From Rubellicoccus peritrichatus (GTDB lineage Bacteria > Verrucomicrobiota > Verrucomicrobiia > Opitutales > Cerasicoccaceae), in assembly GCF_033100135.1 (NCBI RefSeq), contig NZ_CP136920.1, positions 620,001 to 684,000 on the forward strand: a DNA stretch of 64,000 nucleotides, in the 5' to 3' direction. The notes beneath the pieces are model-generated. The model searched no databases. It saw nothing but the letters and a program-made list of their open reading frames with translations, and was not told the DNA's origin. Positions 17,988-26,401 of this stretch are shown piece after piece (positions within the stretch are counted from its first letter, which is position 1; the number at the start of each line of letters is the position of its first letter). Position numbers and translations under genes: made by a program.

Positions 17988-19088
17988 CTATGCATTCTGC
18001 GCCAGAGGAAAGTCAGTATAGCCGGCAGCTCCAGTCGGGCTGTACCAAGTCGAAACATCAGAGTCAGGATTGAGCGATAACCCATTGGTAAAACGATCAA
18101 CTAAATCCGGGTTACTGATAAAAGGACGCCCAATCGCGATCATATCGGCATGCCCGTCAGCAATAGCCTGCTCAGCGGTTTCCTGAGTGTAACCGCAATT
18201 GCCCATGAGCGGACCATTGAAGACGGCCCGAAAATCGGCCAGAGTCATAGCCTCACCAAGTTCATGAAAGCCAAAAGCCAGGCCATCCATCACGTGCAGA
18301 TAAGCTAATCCGAATTTGTCCAGTTCAGTTGCGGCATAGATGAATTGCTCACGATAGTCAGGCGACCCCATATCGTTAAAACCACCATTTGGAGAAAGGC
18401 GCACCGCCACGCGATTAGCCGGCCAAACCTCAGTCACCGACTGAAGAATCTGACGGAGCAAACGAAAGCGATTCTCCACACTTCCACCGTAATCATCGGT
18501 CCGATGGTTGGTTTTCGACTGCATGAACTCATCCAGTAAGTAACCATTCGCGGAATGGACCTCGATCCCGTCAAAGCCAGCCTCTTTCGCACGTTCCGCC
18601 GCACGGCGATAATCAGCAATGAGTCCGGGAATCTCATTCGTTTCCAACGCACGCGGCGTCTCGTAAGGCTGCTTGCCCTTTGGCGTATGGATATATTCCT
18701 CGTTAATCTTAATAGCTGACGGAGCAACTGGAAGTTCCCCTGCATGAAAGTCACTGTGCGATGCACGACCGCAATGCCAAAGCTGGAGAAAAACAGTTCC
18801 ACCTTTGGCATGGATAGCATCGACAACTGTTTTCCACCCTTCGACCATCGCGTCGGTGTAAATACCTGGCGACTCAACCCAACCGTTGGCAGACTCTGAA
18901 ATAGTCGTTGCCTCAGTAATGATCAGTCCGGCAGAGGCACGTTGGGCGTAGTATTCCGCCATCAGTGCATTAGGAATGCGATCCACACCAGCACGTGCCC
19001 GCGTCATCGGAGCCATCGCAATGCGATTGCTCAAATCTAGATCTTGTAAAGTGTAAGGCTCAAGAAGTTTTGGTGAAAGTGTGCTCAT
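17988..19088 (-). CDS. nemA: Old yellow enzyme-type alkene reductase (N-ethylmaleimide reductase-like)
   Basis: FMN-dependent NAD(P)H reductase of activated alkenes, 366 aa. TIM-barrel markers: MAPMTRARAG, the HSANGYLLDEFMQSKTNHRTD segment (His178, Asn181, Tyr183 substrate site), NRFRLLRQI, and GRPFISNPDL near the end. Length and the C-terminal YPTGxxGYTDFP-like pattern fit the NemA subfamily. Physiological substrate is unknown; a role in detoxifying electrophiles is the usual inference. Confidence 0.92.
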   Translation of the reverse strand: MSTLSPKLLEPYTLQDLDLSNRIAMAPMTRARAGVDRIPNALMAEYYAQRASAGLIITEATTISESANGWVESPGIYTDAMVEGWKTVVDAIHAKGGTVFLQLWHCGRASHSDFHAGELPVAPSAIKINEEYIHTPKGKQPYETPRALETNEIPGLIADYRRAAERAKEAGFDGIEVHSANGYLLDEFMQSKTNHRTDDYGGSVENRFRLLRQILQSVTEVWPANRVAVRLSPNGGFNDMGSPDYREQFIYAATELDKFGLAYLHVMDGLAFGFHELGEAMTLADFRAVFNGPLMGNCGYTQETAEQAIADGHADMIAIGRPFISNPDLVDRFTNGLSLNPDSDVSTWYSPTGAAGYTDFPLAQNA

Positions 19089-19265
19089 TCAGTATGTAAA
19101 ATCTGATGATTGATTTGTGGTTAGTCTTAGAATCCAAACAAGCATGACAAAATTTCTGCTTTTGCAAATCGGACGGACAATATTTAACATTCAGTGCTTC
19201 ATGCGAGGCACCAAAAGTAGAATTCCAGAAAGCTATCAGAGCATGACTCATGAACCTCAAAAGCA

Positions 19266-19294
19266 AAAAGCCCTCCCGAAACTGGGAAGGCTTT
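19266..19294 (-). terminator. Rho-independent terminator of the redoxin gene
   Basis: Read on the minus strand: AAAGCCTTCCC, a six-base loop, GGGAGGGCTTT, then TTGCTTTT. It lies 24 bp after the redoxin stop codon. Confidence 0.8.
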
Positions 19295-19317
19295 GCAAAA
19301 ACGGAACTTGAGAAGAC

Positions 19318-19926
19318 TTACTTGGCGTATTTCACACCGCAACCGTAAGGGCGTGTAGAACCAGTTGTGACAGCCTTGCCGCCAAGAGACTCTGTTAAGG
19401 CGGCACTGACGTAGTTGTTGGCCTTCTTCACGTCGTCAGGGTTGGTGGACTTGATGCTGTCAATGGCACCATGGTAAACAACTTTACCTTCAGGATCGAT
19501 GACGAACATCTCTGGTGTTGCCTTCGCACCATAGAGCTTACCCACCTTACCGGACTCATCAATGAGGTAGGCATCAGGAGTTGCGCCCTTTTTCTTGGTC
19601 GCAGCAGCTGCCTCAGCACCACTCATGTGCCCCTGCTTGCCCGGAGCGGATGAGCAAATGGAAATCCACTTGACGCCCTTGGCCCGAAATTTCTCCTGAA
19701 GTTGCTGCATATTGCCGGACTCATAGTGTTTTTTGACAAATGGACAGCCATGGTTGGTCCATTCGAGAACAACATACTGGCCTTCAAAATCAGAAAGGCT
19801 GCGGGTTTTGCCGTCTGCGTCCGGCAAACTGAAGTTGGGTGCCTTATCGCCAGTATTGACGGCGGCACTTAGCGCGGAGGCTATGACAAGAGATGCGACG
19901 ATAGTTAGATTACGGAGCATTTTCAT
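19318..19926 (-). CDS. Exported redoxin / thioredoxin-fold protein
   Basis: 202 aa from the ATG at 19926, with a signal peptide (about 1-22, ending ALSAAVNTG). The AhpC/TSA-type thioredoxin fold is shown by GDKAPNFSLPDADGKTRSLS, NHGCPFVKKHY (single Cys in the active-site position, CPFV rather than CxxC) and ATPEMFVIDPEGKVVYHGAIDS. Two other Cys (ICSS and YGCG) could resolve a disulfide. Similar proteins are frequent in Planctomycetota and Verrucomicrobiota; a peroxidase or thiol role is inferred, not shown. It is divergent from cysE. Confidence 0.8.
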   Translation of the reverse strand: MKMLRNLTIVASLVIASALSAAVNTGDKAPNFSLPDADGKTRSLSDFEGQYVVLEWTNHGCPFVKKHYESGNMQQLQEKFRAKGVKWISICSSAPGKQGHMSGAEAAAATKKKGATPDAYLIDESGKVGKLYGAKATPEMFVIDPEGKVVYHGAIDSIKSTNPDDVKKANNYVSAALTESLGGKAVTTGSTRPYGCGVKYAK

Positions 19927-20063
19927 GATTATGGTGTTGTTTATAGAGACTGAAGAGAGAGATCTCAAAAGACTCTCTACTGTAGGACATAAGCCTGAAT
20001 GATCGGTTCCACTTGTCAAATACCTTGCCACGAATGTGGGAGTCGCGTTTAGCTACCGCCACC

Positions 20064-20840
20064 ATGAGCGATCCTGTATGGGAACAATTATATAGGGAGG
20101 CCGACGAAGTGGCCATGAAGGAACCGGCCCTGGCCAGTCTCCTGAAACAAGTCATCCTCAGCCGCGAGTCACTGGAGGACGCACTAAGCGTGCGCCTCTC
20201 CCGCAAGCTTGCCTACCACGCAACACCGGAAGGTTACCTCAAGGATGTCTTTCATGAAGCCTTCCTGCACGAACCCGGGTTAGGCGAGCGTGTCCGCCAT
20301 GACATTATGGCTGTGCGCACACGAGATCCAGCCTGCAGGAACTACATCACACCAATGCTCTACTTTAAGGGCTTCCAGGCACTCACCTGCTATCGTGTTT
20401 CCCATCATCTATGGAATCAGGGTCGCGAGGACCTTGCTATGTACCTGCAAAGTCTGACCTCTGAGGTGCTCGCTGTGGACATCCACCCTGCAGCCAAAAT
20501 CGGCTGCGGAATCATGCTTGATCATGCAACCAGCTTTGTCGCAGGCGAAACCACGGTGATCGAAAACAACGTTTCGATTCTCCACGAAGTAACACTCGGT
20601 GGAACTGGCAAGGAGCAAGGAGACCGTCATCCAAAGGTCCGGCATGGAGTTCTGATTGGTGCCGGGGCCAAACTTTTGGGTAATATCGAGATCGGCATCG
20701 GCGCAAAGGTCGGCGCTGGAAGTGTCGTCCTTGAGGATGTTCCCCCACACGTCACTGTAGCTGGCGTTCCCGCCAAAATCGTAGCCGAAGGCAAAGGCGA
20801 AGACCCTGCCTTTGGCATGGACCATCATCTCAACTGCTGA
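20064..20840 (+). CDS. cysE: Serine O-acetyltransferase
   Basis: First step of cysteine synthesis: serine plus acetyl-CoA to O-acetylserine. The ATG at 20064 gives 258 aa and the classical N-terminus (MSDPVWEQLYREADEVAMKE); earlier in-frame starts at 20013 (TTG) and 20034 are less likely. The N-terminal helical domain contains AVRTRDPA and TPMLYFKGFQALTCYR; the left-handed beta-helix contains VDIHPAAKIGCGIMLDHAT, HEVTLGGTGKEQGDRHPK and GAGAKLLGN, with the catalytic His in DHAT. The C-terminal tail ends in DHHLNC, in the region that binds CysK in other species. Confidence 0.95.
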   Translation: MSDPVWEQLYREADEVAMKEPALASLLKQVILSRESLEDALSVRLSRKLAYHATPEGYLKDVFHEAFLHEPGLGERVRHDIMAVRTRDPACRNYITPMLYFKGFQALTCYRVSHHLWNQGREDLAMYLQSLTSEVLAVDIHPAAKIGCGIMLDHATSFVAGETTVIENNVSILHEVTLGGTGKEQGDRHPKVRHGVLIGAGAKLLGNIEIGIGAKVGAGSVVLEDVPPHVTVAGVPAKIVAEGKGEDPAFGMDHHLNC

Positions 20841-20854
20841 GTCGGAATATTTTT

Positions 20855-20937
20855 AACAGGAAGAGCGAGAAGAACGAAAGGACGCTGTCAATTAAGCTAC
20901 TAGATATCGCTTTTCGTTCTTCTCGCCCTTCCTGTTT
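20855..20937. repeat. Long inverted repeat, family D
   Basis: The arms 20855-20880 and 20912-20937 match at about 24 of 26 positions (core GAAGAGCGAGAAGAACGAAA). A related, shorter element is at 24646-24712. It lies between cysE and hpnB, both on the plus strand, and could work as a transcription terminator, although no T-run follows. Confidence 0.7.
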
Positions 20938-20959
20938 ATTTTAATCCACTAAAACATCC

Positions 20960-22096
20960 GTGATTCTGGTCCTATCAGCCCTCGCCCTACTCGCCTGGCT
21001 TTACCTCGCACTTTTTCGTGGGCGTTTCTGGGAAGATGCGACACTCCCACAGCTTGATGAACCTGATGAATGGCCCTCGGTAATCGCCATCGTCCCAGCC
21101 CGCAACGAAGCTGAAACCATCGGTGAAACGGTCAGAGGTATTTTAGAACAGGACTATCAGGGTGAACTCAAACTTGTCGTTATAGATGATCAATCCGATG
21201 ACGATACTGCGCAGCTAGCCAAAGAGGCAGCAGATGCCCTCAATCAACAGGAGAACTTAATAGTTCTATCAGGCAAGCCTCTGCCCGAAGGTTGGAGCGG
21301 AAAAGTCTGGGCGATGCAACAGGGCTGGGAGCATACCAAAGCCCAGGCCGAACCTGTCAGCTATGTCTGGTTTACCGATGCCGACATCTTGCATCAGGAC
21401 AAAGCTCTCCGCCGGCTTGTAGCCGTAGCGACAAATGAAAACCGCGGACTGGTTTCAACCATGGTGGAGTTACGCTGCAAAGGCTTTTGGGAAAAAGCAC
21501 TTGTGCCTGCATTTGTATATTTCTTCAAACTGCTCTACCCTTTCCTATGGGTCAGCAACGACAAAAAGAAAATCGCTGGTGCAGCGGGCGGTTGCATGCT
21601 GGTGAGCGGCCAAGCGCTTGAGAAAATCGATGGCCCACGTGCCATTCAAGCCGATCTCATCGACGACTGCGCTCTCGGTTCAGCAATCAAACAAAGTGGT
21701 TTCTCTATTCGTCTGGATTTGACCCGTGACAGCCATAGCCTGAGGGGCTATCCCAAACTAGCGGATGCATGGAATACTGTGGCGCGAACTGCCTATACTC
21801 AGCTTGGATACTCACCATTAAAACTCATCGGTTCCGTAGTCGGCCTGGCCTGGCTTTTCTTTATCCCGGTTGCGTCTTTTTTATCACCTGACCTACTAAC
21901 CGCCTTACTTGGTGGTATCACCTGGTTAATAATGAGCCTGACCTTTCTTCCAATGGTCAAATTCTATCGGGTAAACCCGTTCTGGCTTTTTGCACTACCG
22001 TTCATCACTATCATTTACCTTGGTGCAACAATCGACTCAGCCCTTCGCTATCACAAAGGTCAAGGCGGTCAGTGGAAAGGCAGGTCGCAGGCTTAG
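20960..22096 (+). CDS. hpnB: Hopene-associated glycosyltransferase HpnB-like
   Basis: Family 2 glycosyltransferase, 378 aa, with a transmembrane segment at 2-20 and three more near the C-terminus. GT-A features: VPARNEAETIG, VIDDQSDDDT, FTDADI (DxD-type), and the HpnB signature KLLYPFLWV, AAGGCMLVS, LIDDCALG and RTAYTQLGYS. HpnB is usually encoded with hopanoid genes (shc, hpnC-H), none of which is here, so its substrate is uncertain. GTG start. Confidence 0.82.
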   Translation: MILVLSALALLAWLYLALFRGRFWEDATLPQLDEPDEWPSVIAIVPARNEAETIGETVRGILEQDYQGELKLVVIDDQSDDDTAQLAKEAADALNQQENLIVLSGKPLPEGWSGKVWAMQQGWEHTKAQAEPVSYVWFTDADILHQDKALRRLVAVATNENRGLVSTMVELRCKGFWEKALVPAFVYFFKLLYPFLWVSNDKKKIAGAAGGCMLVSGQALEKIDGPRAIQADLIDDCALGSAIKQSGFSIRLDLTRDSHSLRGYPKLADAWNTVARTAYTQLGYSPLKLIGSVVGLAWLFFIPVASFLSPDLLTALLGGITWLIMSLTFLPMVKFYRVNPFWLFALPFITIIYLGATIDSALRYHKGQGGQWKGRSQA

Positions 22097-22146
22097 GCTG
22101 TGTCTCTAAATTCCATAGATCGGAGGAACCCGATCCAGAGGTTGCC

Positions 22147-22176
22147 TTGACAAAATAAACGAGATTGGTTCTCATT
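22147..22176 (+). promoter_or_regulatory. Promoter with Fur-box-like operator
   Basis: A perfect TTGACA (22147-22152) is followed by AACGAGATTGGTTCTCATT (22158-22176), which agrees with the classical 19-bp Fur box AATGAGAATCATTCTCATT at 15 positions and has an inverted-repeat 7-5-7 layout. The site lies where a spacer and -10 would be, suitable for repression. It is 31 bp upstream of the P19-like iron gene, whose predicted role supports the reading. Confidence 0.6.
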
Positions 22177-22206
22177 TATTCTCTTTAATCATCACTTGGA
22201 TTCATT

Positions 22207-22751
22207 ATGAAAATACTTACGGGTTTATCAATTTTGGTTATTTTGTGTGCTTCGCGCCTTGGCGCAGTAGAACTAGTTATCGGAGAAGAGCGGGTTCCAC
22301 CGGGCATCGTTTTCATCTTTGAGGGAGCTATCAAAGATCATGTCATGCCTATGTCGATGCACCTCCCGGAAAAGAAACGCACGTCCATATAGAGGCCCGC
22401 GTGAACTGGGCGGAAAAAGATATACCAGCAGGAACGCCTCCCGGGGGCTTTGTACCCTATCTTTATATTACAGCGAAAGTTACTAATCAAAAGACAGGTT
22501 TGAGCACTTTCATTGACCTACTGCCGCACATCAACCTGATTGATAATTTTCATTACGCCCGAAACATTTCCTTGCCGGGAAAAGCAACTGATTTGTACCG
22601 AGTAGAATTCTCTGTCACTCCGCCTACGCACATGGATCTCGCTTTACACAAAGACTGGCTTGATACTTACGGAGAGACGCTCATGAAAGGAGCAACCTTC
22701 AAATACAAAGATGTGGATTTTGAGGAGATTGCCAAAGCCTCTCGCAAATAG
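22207..22751 (+). pseudogene. P19/Tp34-type periplasmic iron-uptake protein, frameshifted
   Basis: Two adjoining frames make one protein. Frame 1 (22207-22392) gives a signal peptide (MKILTGLSILVILCASRLGA) and VELVIGEERVPPGIVFIFEG ... LPEK, then runs off to a stop. The next frame continues the family pattern (ETHVHIEARVNWAEKD, FVPYLYITAKVTN, the PPTHMDLALHKD His-containing segment) to 22751. One extra A in the short A-run at 22370-22373 would join them in frame to about 181 aa, the usual P19 size. The metal-site His in HVHIE is right at the break. P19 binds Fe/Cu in the periplasm. The cause may be a real mutation or a base-call error in an A-run. A Fur-like box lies upstream. Confidence 0.72.
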
Positions 22752-22886
22752 CTGAGGACAGCAGCCTTTTCAAATCGTCTCTTCCCTGCATAAAGACCAA
22801 ACCATAGACATGGGCTGGCTCACAAGATATTGATCGAGTTTATTTTAGTGTAGCGATTGCGCGCCAATTTGATTCAAATTTGCCGC

Positions 22887-23228
22887 ATGGCAGATAAAAC
22901 ACTTTTCCAGAAAATTATCGATCGGGAGATCCCGGGCAACTTTGAGTACGAGGATGACATCTGTGTCGCAATTCGTGATATTAGTCCGCAGGCACCAACA
23001 CATTTGCTTGTGATCCCGAAGAAACTCATCGTACGAGTTGGAGAAGCAGAAGATGAGGATCAGCAAACCCTTGGACATCTACTACTAGTTGCACGCAAAC
23101 TTGGCAACAAATTTGGGCCGTATGGATTTCGCCTCATTATCAATAATGGTTCTGATGGCGGCGAAGCAGTTCCACACCTTCACGTCCATGTTCTTGCCGG
23201 ACGCCCCCTGGCATGGCCTCCCGGTTGA
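22887..23228 (+). CDS. HIT-family nucleotide hydrolase (HinT-like)
   Basis: 113 aa from the ATG at 22887 (a TTG ten codons earlier is also open). DKTLFQKIIDREIPG at the start and the histidine triad HLHVHVLAGRPL near the end are the HinT pattern, purine nucleoside phosphoramidase. It is followed after 9 bp by the OprD-like porin, but no shared role is evident. Confidence 0.93.
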   Translation: MADKTLFQKIIDREIPGNFEYEDDICVAIRDISPQAPTHLLVIPKKLIVRVGEAEDEDQQTLGHLLLVARKLGNKFGPYGFRLIINNGSDGGEAVPHLHVHVLAGRPLAWPPG

Positions 23229-23237
23229 GCGATTGCG

Positions 23238-24641
23238 ATGGCAATTAGGAGAAATATAAAATGGATTGTTTCTATCGTAATCGTTTATGCGATTACTTCT
23301 TTCATTACTTATGGGGTAACGACACCGAGTTACCTTTTTGATGATATCACTGCACCGGAGACTGCGGATAGCTTCATTACTCCATTAAATGACTTCCAGG
23401 AGCACCGTTCGATCCTCTATCAGGAAGCAATGGACCCGTCATTTTTCCCCTACTTGGAGGATGCTGTAGAGGAATACTCCCAACCTTTCATCAGTGACAC
23501 TGAACTTAGTTTAAATGTACGCAGTTACTATCTCAATCAGCAAAGAACCCGAATAATAAATCCCACTTCAGAAGCTTGGGCAATTGGCGGAGAGTTGGAT
23601 TATAAAAGCGGTTACTGGAAAGATTTTTTAGCAATTGGTGCATCCGTCTATACCACTCAAAAAGCTTATGCACCGGATGGACGAGATGGCACGCTACTGC
23701 TGGGCCGAGGTCAGAACGGTTTCAGTGTTCTTGGAACCAGTTACGTCGAATTCAAATTCGATAAAGTCAAAGCACGGTTTTATCGCCAGACCATTGAAAC
23801 ACCCTTTGTGAATCGCCATGACAACCGTATGATTCCCAATACGTTTGAAGCTTATGTAATTGGCTCTCGGGACTTGAGACCTGTTAGTTTCATTGTTGGT
23901 CAGATCACAAAAATGAAGACCAGAAATGAAAATCACTTTATCACCATCGCCGAACGGCTTGGCATCACAGAAGATACCAATGGCATCACAATGGCAGGTG
24001 CACGGTTTCATCCAAATGAAGACTCAAGAGTAGGTGCAATTAATTACTATGTATGGGATGCCATGAATATGGTTTATAGTGAAACAGCATTCGCAATTGA
24101 CCTGCCTGAACCATGGACATCCAGTTTCAATTTTCAATTCATGGACCAGAGAAGCGTAGGCGAGGCCCTTATTGGTGATTTCTCCGGACAAGAAATCGGT
24201 ATAAACTTCAGTCTTGGTTATCACAGTGCCATTCTTTCGCTAGGCTTCACGCGTATTTATGGCGATACCATTCGATCACCCTTCGGAGGCTATCCCGGTT
24301 ATTCCAGCATCATCGTCGATGACTTTAATCGAGCCGGCCAAGAAACCTTTATTCTTGGTTTCTCCTACGACTTCGAAGACATCGGCCTCGATGGCTTGAG
24401 CTTTTTCACCACTTACGCAAACAGCCATACTGTTGGCCAGATTCAACCAGGTGTTCCTGAGAAAAGCAGTGAGTATGACCTCACCATTGATTATCGTTTT
24501 CCTGAAGACAGTATTCTGGACAACTTATGGATTCGGTTGAGAGGTGCCTGGGTTTCGGGTGACAACCCGGCCGGAGCGCCTACCTTTCAGGCAATCAACG
24601 ACTATCGCATAATCATTAATTATACGATTCCAATATTGTAA
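23238..24641 (+). CDS. Outer-membrane porin, OprD family
   Basis: 467 aa. The N-terminus has a hydrophobic segment (about 8-26) that may be an uncleaved or long signal. From residue 87 the sequence matches OprD-type barrels: DTELSLNVRSYYLNQQR, AIGGELDYKSGYWKDFLAIGASVYTTQ, GTSYVEFKF, RQTIETPFVNRHDNRMIPNTFEAY. OprD porins pass amino acids, peptides or aromatic and sugar acids. The last strand ends DYRIIINYTIPIL. Its position 9 bp behind the HIT gene suggests co-transcription. Confidence 0.82.
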   Translation: MAIRRNIKWIVSIVIVYAITSFITYGVTTPSYLFDDITAPETADSFITPLNDFQEHRSILYQEAMDPSFFPYLEDAVEEYSQPFISDTELSLNVRSYYLNQQRTRIINPTSEAWAIGGELDYKSGYWKDFLAIGASVYTTQKAYAPDGRDGTLLLGRGQNGFSVLGTSYVEFKFDKVKARFYRQTIETPFVNRHDNRMIPNTFEAYVIGSRDLRPVSFIVGQITKMKTRNENHFITIAERLGITEDTNGITMAGARFHPNEDSRVGAINYYVWDAMNMVYSETAFAIDLPEPWTSSFNFQFMDQRSVGEALIGDFSGQEIGINFSLGYHSAILSLGFTRIYGDTIRSPFGGYPGYSSIIVDDFNRAGQETFILGFSYDFEDIGLDGLSFFTTYANSHTVGQIQPGVPEKSSEYDLTIDYRFPEDSILDNLWIRLRGAWVSGDNPAGAPTFQAINDYRIIINYTIPIL

Positions 24642-24645
24642 TGAA

Positions 24646-24712
24646 GAAGTGAGAAGGCAGAAGACTAACCCAACTGACTTAGCTCAAATAAACGCGTTAA
24701 CCTTCTCACTTT
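24646..24712. repeat. Short family D inverted repeat
   Basis: AAGTGAGAAGG (24647-24657) and CCTTCTCACTT (24701-24711) are perfect 11-bp arms. It lies between the convergent porin and hypothetical genes and may stop transcription from either side. Confidence 0.55.
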
Positions 24713-24716
24713 CCTC

Positions 24717-25184
24717 CTATAGAAAGATCATTCGCAAATTCATGCGACGTGGTGCATAGCTGGCGGCAAGCTGTTCGATAAGCTGCTGTACTTGGATGTA
24801 ATCACGTTGCCTTGCCTTGGTCCAATAATTCCGTGGAGGACATACTAGATCTTTTAACCCGGAAATCAACATCACCGCGTCGCGACATCCACTGAGCCCG
24901 CGCATTGCTTCCAGAAAGCGACTGCGAATCCACAAAGGATCATTGTGCTGATCACGAAAGTCACAGTGCTGAAAACCGCATCGCGCCCGGCCCTGTAAAT
25001 GAAGGTTGAGCAAACGTTCGGCACAACGCGTCAGGGAATCCATCACGGAAATATTTTCGCCTGAATTTTCCTGTGTAAATTCAATGGCATGCTTGATCTG
25101 GCGAACCAGATCCCGATCAGTCCCAACAGCCATGGCCATCAAATTGTTCAATGAATCCAGTTGCTCTAAACTCTCCACCGTCAT
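24717..25184 (-). CDS. Conserved-looking hypothetical protein downstream of nrdR
   Basis: 155 aa, helical, with no signal peptide or membrane segment. It contains six Cys/His-bearing sites (CAERLL, ARCGFQHCDFRDQH, SGCRDAV, LVCPPRNYW) and a QRDYIQVQQLIEQL helix. The cluster RCGFQHC could bind a metal. No family was recognised. It begins 61 bp after nrdR, the last member of a prfA-trpG-nrdR series. Confidence 0.55.
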   Translation of the reverse strand: MTVESLEQLDSLNNLMAMAVGTDRDLVRQIKHAIEFTQENSGENISVMDSLTRCAERLLNLHLQGRARCGFQHCDFRDQHNDPLWIRSRFLEAMRGLSGCRDAVMLISGLKDLVCPPRNYWTKARQRDYIQVQQLIEQLAASYAPRRMNLRMIFL

Positions 25185-25245
25185 GCTTGTATATCAGTAC
25201 AAATATCTAACAACTCAGGATTTACAAACAATTGGCTACTCGGAC

Positions 25246-25692
25246 TCACTTCAGCTCGCTCACCTCGCGAGCAAGCTCATCGAAATCGCGGAAATCCTTG
25301 TAAACACTCGCAAAGCGAACGTAGGCGATTTTATCAATCGCTTTTAGTCCGTTCATGATATGTTCACCAATCGCTTTGCTGGGGATCTCGCTATCGAATT
25401 CACGCTCAAGATTATCGACCATCTCTGCCACCATCATCTCAATCTGCTCGGCCTGAATCGGGCGTTTTTCAGTCGCCTTGCGAATACCGGAAAGCATTTT
25501 AACGCGATCAAACTCTTCACGTCCTCCGTCGCGTTTAATCACGACAAGGCCTTCGCGCAAAATCTCTTCAATCGTTGTGAAACGATGCTCACAATCAAGG
25601 CACTGACGCCGGCGACGAATTGAATGACTCGCCTTACCAGTACGGGTGTCAAGCACCTTGGTATCTTGATGACCGCATTTGGGACACTGCAT
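25246..25692 (-). CDS. nrdR: Transcriptional repressor of ribonucleotide reductase genes
   Basis: 148 aa. N-terminal zinc ribbon with Cys3, Cys6, Cys31 and Cys34, a basic DNA-binding loop (SIRRRRQC), then the ATP-cone domain ([21 protein letters not shown]). Binds (d)ATP and represses nrd operons. All family features and the usual length are present. It starts 9 bp after trpG ends, so it is likely in the same transcript. Confidence 0.97.
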   Translation of the reverse strand: MQCPKCGHQDTKVLDTRTGKASHSIRRRRQCLDCEHRFTTIEEILREGLVVIKRDGGREEFDRVKMLSGIRKATEKRPIQAEQIEMMVAEMVDNLEREFDSEIPSKAIGEHIMNGLKAIDKIAYVRFASVYKDFRDFDELAREVSELK

Positions 25693-25701
25693 AATATTGG
25701 G

Positions 25702-26268
25702 TTAATTCAACGAGAGGAAATTCTCCAGAATCTTGATACCGCCTTCCGTGGCAAACGATTCAGGATGAAACTGGACTCCGTAAATGGGTAGTTCACGGTG
25801 ACGCAACCCCATTATTTCGCCCTCTTTGGTTTCGGCTGTGATTTCGAGGCAATCCGGGAAAGTTTCCCGCTCGACCAGCAATGAATGGTAACGTGTTCCT
25901 GGAAATCGCTGGGCAATGCCATTAAAAACATCGGTATCCCGATGGTTGACCGGTGATGTCTTGCCATGCATCAGGCGCTCTGCCCGTATGACTTTTCCTC
26001 CAAAGTGCTGCCCCACGCACTGATGCCCAAGGCAAACCCCAAGTAGCGGTACTTTGCCTGCGAAGGCTTCAATCATTGCCAGACTAACACCTGCTTCATT
26101 GGGAGAACAAGGCCCGGGCGATATCAAAACACGGTCAGGCTTCAGCTCAATCGCCTCATCAACGGTGATTGCGTCATTACGAAAGACACGCTGCTCCACC
26201 CCCAATTGTCCAAAATACTGGACAAGGTTGTAAGTGAATGAATCAAAGTTATCAATTACGAGGAGCAT
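25702..26268 (-). CDS. trpG: Anthranilate/aminodeoxychorismate synthase, glutamine amidotransferase subunit
   Basis: Supplies ammonia from glutamine to TrpE or PabB. 188 aa, with [17 protein letters not shown] at the N-terminus, nucleophile Cys79 in GVCLGHQ and the catalytic His168 and Glu170 in QFHPES. In many bacteria one such protein serves both tryptophan and folate synthesis. The matching trpE is 30 kb away at 56351, so the pair is not in one operon here. Confidence 0.93.
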   Translation of the reverse strand: MLLVIDNFDSFTYNLVQYFGQLGVEQRVFRNDAITVDEAIELKPDRVLISPGPCSPNEAGVSLAMIEAFAGKVPLLGVCLGHQCVGQHFGGKVIRAERLMHGKTSPVNHRDTDVFNGIAQRFPGTRYHSLLVERETFPDCLEITAETKEGEIMGLRHRELPIYGVQFHPESFATEGGIKILENFLSLN

Positions 26269-26401
26269 CTGAGAAAACCTTAAATACAGACATACGCCCT
26301 ACAAATAGTCAAGCACGCCCTAATACCCCCTATATTTAGGGGGGCTTAATTAAATCTTAATCTTATCAAATCCGAATTGACCTGATAAAAATGAGGGTAC
26401 T

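Noticed and set aside
22360-22400. Programmed -1 frameshift in the P19-like gene
   Set aside because: The GAAAAG run is not a classical slippery heptamer and no downstream stem was obvious; a mutation or read error is simpler.
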